Shown here: one piece after another, positions 60,125 to 64,000 of the stretch
Layout of the letters: each line of letters begins with the position of its first letter
Numbering within the stretch: position 1 is the first letter of the stretch
NCBI RefSeq assembly: GCF_932526225.1
Contig: NC_064034.1
Span: forward strand, 11,482,887-11,546,886
DNA from: Nematostella vectensis
Lineage: Eukaryota > Cnidaria > Anthozoa > Actiniaria > Edwardsiidae
DNA: 64,000 nt
Reading direction: 5' to 3'
Position numbers and translations under genes: made by a program
The notes under the pieces: model-generated
What the model was told of the DNA's origin: nothing
Database searches by the model: none
Seen by the model: only the letters and a program-made list of their open reading frames with translations

Positions 60125-62068
60125 ATGATCAAGACATCTATCGCACTAGCTGCCGCTCTTTTGCTGATTGCGCATCAAGTATCCGCGTACACCGCTGGAC
60201 TGGACAACTATTACGGGAAACGCGGGATTGCCAGGGACAATGCGAATGTGAGTACAAACCTTCGAAACCTCACAATTGCTTCTCTGTTGGTTGTTAGGGA
60301 CAGTGAAAAAATGAATTTTCTCCGTTATTTTTCATTGCAAAAAAGAATGACCCTTCCAATTCTTTTTATAATTTTGATTCAAATCGTGGGTTAACTTTAA
60401 ACATGATAAATTCTAGCCGATTTATTATCTATATTTTACATTACTAGGGCCCATTTTCGTTCCCCTCCTTTTATCGAAGTCACTGACCTGCTCCTTTGTC
60501 TGTTAGGGCGTCCACTACATGGCTGCTGATTTGGATCATTATTGGCCAGAAAAGAGGAGCGTTCGCCAGGTAGGAGGGGGGGGGGGGGGGGGGTGGTGGT
60601 GCTTGGGGTCGTTATTTACCAAAAAAGGTAAAATGGAAGGGAAAATGGGAGCATATTCGAAAATCTTTATTGAGTTTTAGCAACAAATGCCAACAACATG
60701 GACGGCAACGGCAGAAAATACTTGAAACTTTTAAGTTTAAGTTTTAAAAAGAGCCAGATATGAAATGCACTTTAGTTACATTTGAACCGTCCCCTTTATA
60801 TTGCGATGTAAAAAAAACACCACATTTCATGGTCTATCGAGGACGGGCTTTCAGGCTGTAAGCCACTTACATACATTTGCAGACACAAGGGCTTATTACC
60901 CAAGCTTCAAAATGACTAGTTTTTTTGCCTTTGTTATTCAGCAAGGCGAATCCAAGATGACTGCAGGACTCGACAATTACAGGCCTGCAAAACCATCTTC
61001 CAAAGGCGGCAAGCAGGTAATTGTTATCAAAATCAGTGATTTTGCGCAAAGCGCCATTTTTCAAGAGCGTTATCTCACAACACGATACGAAACTCACGAT
61101 ATTTACCGAAAGTGATGACGTCGGACAAGCTACATGTGCAAAAAGACTTGCGCAGTTGTTGACCACAATGCACCCTTTTTATGACGGGGCAGAAAAGACT
61201 CAAGATGTACACAGTGATTATTACCAAATGAATCCTTATTAAGAGTTTACTTATTATACCATACCATCAAAACGAATGAAACAAAGAGCTCTTTTCTTCT
61301 GACTAATTTCAAAATGGTGGAAGTTAAAAAAGTATATGGACTGCTTAATACGGCTTTTGGTTTTTAGTACGGAGGCCTAAAACGAACAAACTCATAACCT
61401 TCTCTCCAACCCCCATGACCTCTTCCAATAGTAAACGGTCACTCAAAAACACAAGATCTTAGTTTTAGATCTTAGTGTTAAACTCGTTATCTACTAAAAC
61501 AGGTTAGGTAAAATAGAATTGGGCACACTACTCTGTATGAACTTTAAAACTACGACGGCATTGCGGACCTCAACGCGGACGGCAGAAAATTAGAAGAGCC
61601 AGATATGAAACCGTTTCCTCTTTAGGCTATCCATATGATCGCAGCCTATCGTGAAAGATACTCACCTTGCGTTTGTTTGGGTTCGAGTACGATCGCGTAC
61701 GAGGTGTGCGATTGTGTGCGCTCATAAACAAGAGCATTTTTTTCTGATTACCCACGTGTCATTCTATCTCTAAGAGCCTTCGTAATTTTCAAAATAAGGG
61801 ACGTTCTAAAAAAGAAATGGCTTTTTAGTAGGGAGAATCTAAAAAATGCTAATTTCCATTTCTTTTCTCCAACCCCTATTCGCCGTTCAAATAGAGTTCT
61901 ATTAAAATACACATATAATCCCCCGAGAAAAGGCGCGTGGGCATTAGGTAACAGTAAGAAACGTAAAAGTAGTAAGGGTTTTTCGTATAAAACCAATGCA
62001 TTCTAACTAACTGAATATTGTTTGATTCACAGTCCCGTGATGCTCTACGCTCCTGTACCTGCAAATAG
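60125..62068 (+). CDS. Candidate multi-peptide precursor (YTAGLDNYY type)
   Basis: Four exons join in phase 0: 60125-60247, 60507-60569, 60942-61016 and, less surely, 62033-62068, giving 98 residues. A signal peptide MIKTSIALAAALLLIAHQVSA precedes YTAGLDNYYGKR, so cleavage and amidation would give YTAGLDNYY-NH2. Exon 2 encodes a variant, MAADLDHYWPEKR, and exon 3 another, MTAGLDNYRPAK, after a Gln that could cyclise. Each of the first three exons therefore carries one copy of the peptide motif. The last exon SRDALRSCTCK resembles the start of the last exon of the gene at 50530 (SERSAFNNLC) and begins after the same TCC. An alternative last exon is 61368-61397 (YGGLKRTNS). It is a likely neuropeptide gene; the family is not one I can name. 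Confidence 0.68.
60576..60593 (+). repeat. Poly(G) run beside a splice donor
   Basis: Eighteen G residues begin six bases after the GT of the exon-2 donor and are followed by TGGTGG. They could form a G-quadruplex in the pre-mRNA and are prone to length change. Confidence 0.8.
61398..62032. other. Intron 3 of plus-strand peptide gene, no further exon seen
   Basis: It is AT-rich. No further TAGLDNY-like coding segment with flanking splice sites was found. Confidence 0.4.
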
Positions 62069-62317
62069 ACCTGTCCGCTGTGACATCGCGGGCTCAAGGC
62101 TTCATGATTGCCGATGTTTTATTTGCTGGTTTAATTGTACAAAAATGTTGATTATAGCGATTGCCTATTTTTTAATCATATCTTCCTCATTTATGTTAAC
62201 TGTTTTACTGTTTTTTGATTCTTAAATATCCACTGTTATTATGCATTGATATCAGTCGTATGCAAACTTTTAATATTGTAGTATTTGTCAAGGAGAAAAA
62301 AAAAAAAACAGTAACAA

Positions 62318-62323
62318 AATAAA
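62318..62323 (+). terminator. Poly(A) signal of plus-strand peptide gene
   Basis: AATAAA 250 bp past the stop codon in exon 4. Its presence favours 62033-62068 over 61368-61397 as the terminal exon. Confidence 0.4.
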
Positions 62324-62393
62324 CCACTCCAAAACACCTCAGTAAAGGATATTAAAGTTGATTGCCAGTATCATTTACTTGTTTCCTTCATAG

Positions 62394-62959
62394 TTACTAG
62401 GGGACTGGTTACAATGGGCGCTATAGAACAAGCCTGTCGCGTGATCGAGACCCTGCACAAACCAAGCGCAGTTGAGAAAACATATGGAGTAAATTTATAA
62501 ATACGCGTATTCGGACGCTTATTATTGCTATTATTTTTAACTTTGCTTTTTTGATCCACTTTTTTTTAAAAAAAAATATTTGTCTTTATCACTTTTCAAG
62601 TTTTATCGCCATTAGATCCAGATCTCTACAGCCTTAGGAAGATAGTTTTCTACAGCCATGTATGTTTTGAACAAGTGTCGAGCGGGACTAAAATTCTATA
62701 GAGAATGGAGCACTAACAATCTCAGTGAGCTTACATAGCAATCATGATAGGATTTGTTAGCGAATCTGCATCAACACAGTTTTGGGGAACTAACGAGGTA
62801 CAGTGTCGATGCAAAGAGCAAGATTTTTCGTTTACTGAATTTACCCTCTTGTACTGTACGCTCGACTTGCGCACATGCACAACCACGTGACAGGGCCATT
62901 AACAAACAAAGACATCCGCCTTTGAAGTTCGCCGCGTTTCCTAACCAGTCTCCTCTACT
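62394..62959. mobile_element. Non-autonomous DNA transposon family B, copy 2
   Basis: The left end reads TACTAGGGGACTGGTTA and the inverse of the right end AGTAGAGGAGACTGGTTAGG. The interior matches 28317-28835, including GTCTTTATCAC, CAATCTCAGTGAGCT, CTCTTGTACTG and CCACGTGACAGGGC. It has a longer A/T tract near 62560-62580. It is non-coding. Confidence 0.85.
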
Positions 62960-63743
62960 AGCCATGTACTCTTGCGCACTTAAACCCTTTTCCCCCTCTT
63001 CTAGGAAGCAGCAGAGATTGTAGTAATGAGTGATCCTTAAAGATCGGGATGATAGGAATAAGGGTGTGGTAGGGTAGACAGATTAATGGTGTCTGCCCCT
63101 TGGATATGATAGAGAGGATAAAAGCAATATCAGATATAAGATGATATATAGTATATTATTATAAGATGATATTAAAGTTTGCAGGTATGGATAAATAAAG
63201 GTAAGCGAAGAAAATAAAAACGTTATTTTCACAAATTAATAAGTCGACCAGGAATCACCAATTTCATTAATTATTTGTCATATTTTTATACCTAACGCCG
63301 GAAGCGATGTACAAGCTATATTGAATTGTTCTATAATTTCCCCTATATCATTCATCCGTCAGAACATTACCGACTCGCCAGAGAATTTCCACTGTCTTTG
63401 AGTAGACATTTTAACTCGCTGTAAAAATTTCCAACCTACTCCTCGTATTCAGATAATACGAAAAATGTTTCAAACAACCCCCTAAATCCGCTCAAATTAT
63501 CAAAGACGGGCGATAAATGTTTGATTGTCAAATTCAGCCCGTTAATAAAAAGAGTTTTAAGCCAAGAGCATGCATTGAATGTTTAATAGTCTCCCCGGGT
63601 CTGAATAACTATCTTATACTTCACTTTATTTTGCCCTGCAGCGTTTCCTTATTAATACAATAACGCATTTCGTAGCCAACGGCATCGTTGCATTTACTTA
63701 AACACATCAAAACAATCAATCTTCGATAGCGAATTGAAAAACG
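62960..63743. other. AT-rich intergenic DNA
   Basis: No gene or repeat family is recognised in this stretch. Confidence 0.45.
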
Positions 63744-63749
63744 ATTTAT
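63744..63749 (-). terminator. Poly(A) signal for the gene entering from the right
   Basis: AATAAA on the minus strand, about 157 bp beyond the stop codon at 63906. Confidence 0.4.
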
Positions 63750-63905
63750 TACAACATTTCGGAAACTGCCTTCTTTGAACACATCTGGTACTTAGGGCTT
63801 CGTTCTGAGTGGGAAATTACCTTCTCATGAACAACAGTTAACAAGTCCTGGTGTATTTTATATACAAACGGATGCGACAGAGACGACAACCCTATAAAAT
63901 AGAAT

Positions 63906-63961
63906 CTATCCAGTTTTTTCTTTCACAAAGTCCATCACTTCCAGCGGTGTTTCGGAGGTTC
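63906..63961 (-). CDS. Probable last exon of a minus-strand gene, partial
   Basis: On the minus strand an acceptor (CTTCACACAG) is followed by 56 bp reading TSETPLEVMDFVKEKTG and a stop, with two bases completing a codon from the previous exon. The peptide is acidic and helical in character, like a genuine C-terminus, and a poly(A) signal follows. The rest of the gene lies outside the window. I do not recognise the family from so short a piece. Confidence 0.4.
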
Positions 63962-64000
63962 CTGTGTGAAGAGAAGTAGAGGCGAGATTACGTCAAAGCT

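Noticed and set aside
61368-61397. Short terminal exon YGGLKRTNS of the peptide gene
   Set aside because: The acceptor is good, but the last exon at 62033 matches the paralogous gene better and is followed by a poly(A) signal. It is kept only as an alternative.

Overview
The window looks like nuclear DNA of an animal, most likely an anthozoan cnidarian of the Nematostella type. Every gene is split by GT-AG introns, the proteins are metazoan families (ABCC4-type transporter, FAM120A-type protein, thioredoxin), the intergenic DNA is AT-rich, and it is full of minisatellites and small inverted-repeat transposons. The species call is inference. I see no bacterial, viral or CRISPR features and no rRNA; the only tRNA-like sequence is the head of a SINE.

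Layout. 1-2390: intergenic DNA with a hairpin, a palindromic MITE and a diverged copy of the ABCC-FAM120 junction that carries a tRNA-Glu-like SINE and a truncated FAM120 first exon. 3732-10545 and 12865-19399: two nearly identical, intact, seven-exon ABCC4-like transporter genes in tandem, each with a 21-bp minisatellite in intron 6. 20195-28137: an eight-exon FAM120A-like gene whose introns hold two MITEs and a 23-bp minisatellite. 28138-32627: intergenic DNA with two inverted-repeat elements. 32628-35662: an intact five-exon thioredoxin gene. 36347-43250: a 6.9-kb foldback element made of long inverted arms and a 117-bp satellite, flanked by a 13-bp target duplication. 44309-46884: a second thioredoxin-like gene whose active-site exon appears to be lost or broken. 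48971-50227: a TTAA-flanked inverted-repeat element. 50530-51872 (minus) and 60125-62068 (plus): two small secreted precursors that look like related neuropeptide genes, either side of a 3.4-kb minisatellite with a 57-bp unit. 62394-62959: a second copy of the element at 28317. 63906-63961: the probable last exon of a minus-strand gene that leaves the window.

Exons were joined by hand from splice consensus and reading phase. The ABCC, FAM120 and first thioredoxin models close in frame with every junction phase matched: 1268, 1265, 1055 and 116 residues. The most notable points are the two TAGLDNY/TAGIGNV-type peptide precursors, one with a C-terminal CxxAMExC motif like that of SIFamide precursors; the foldback element, with its dense GCAGGCAACTC motif, lying between two thioredoxin paralogues; and clustered amino-acid differences between the transporter copies.
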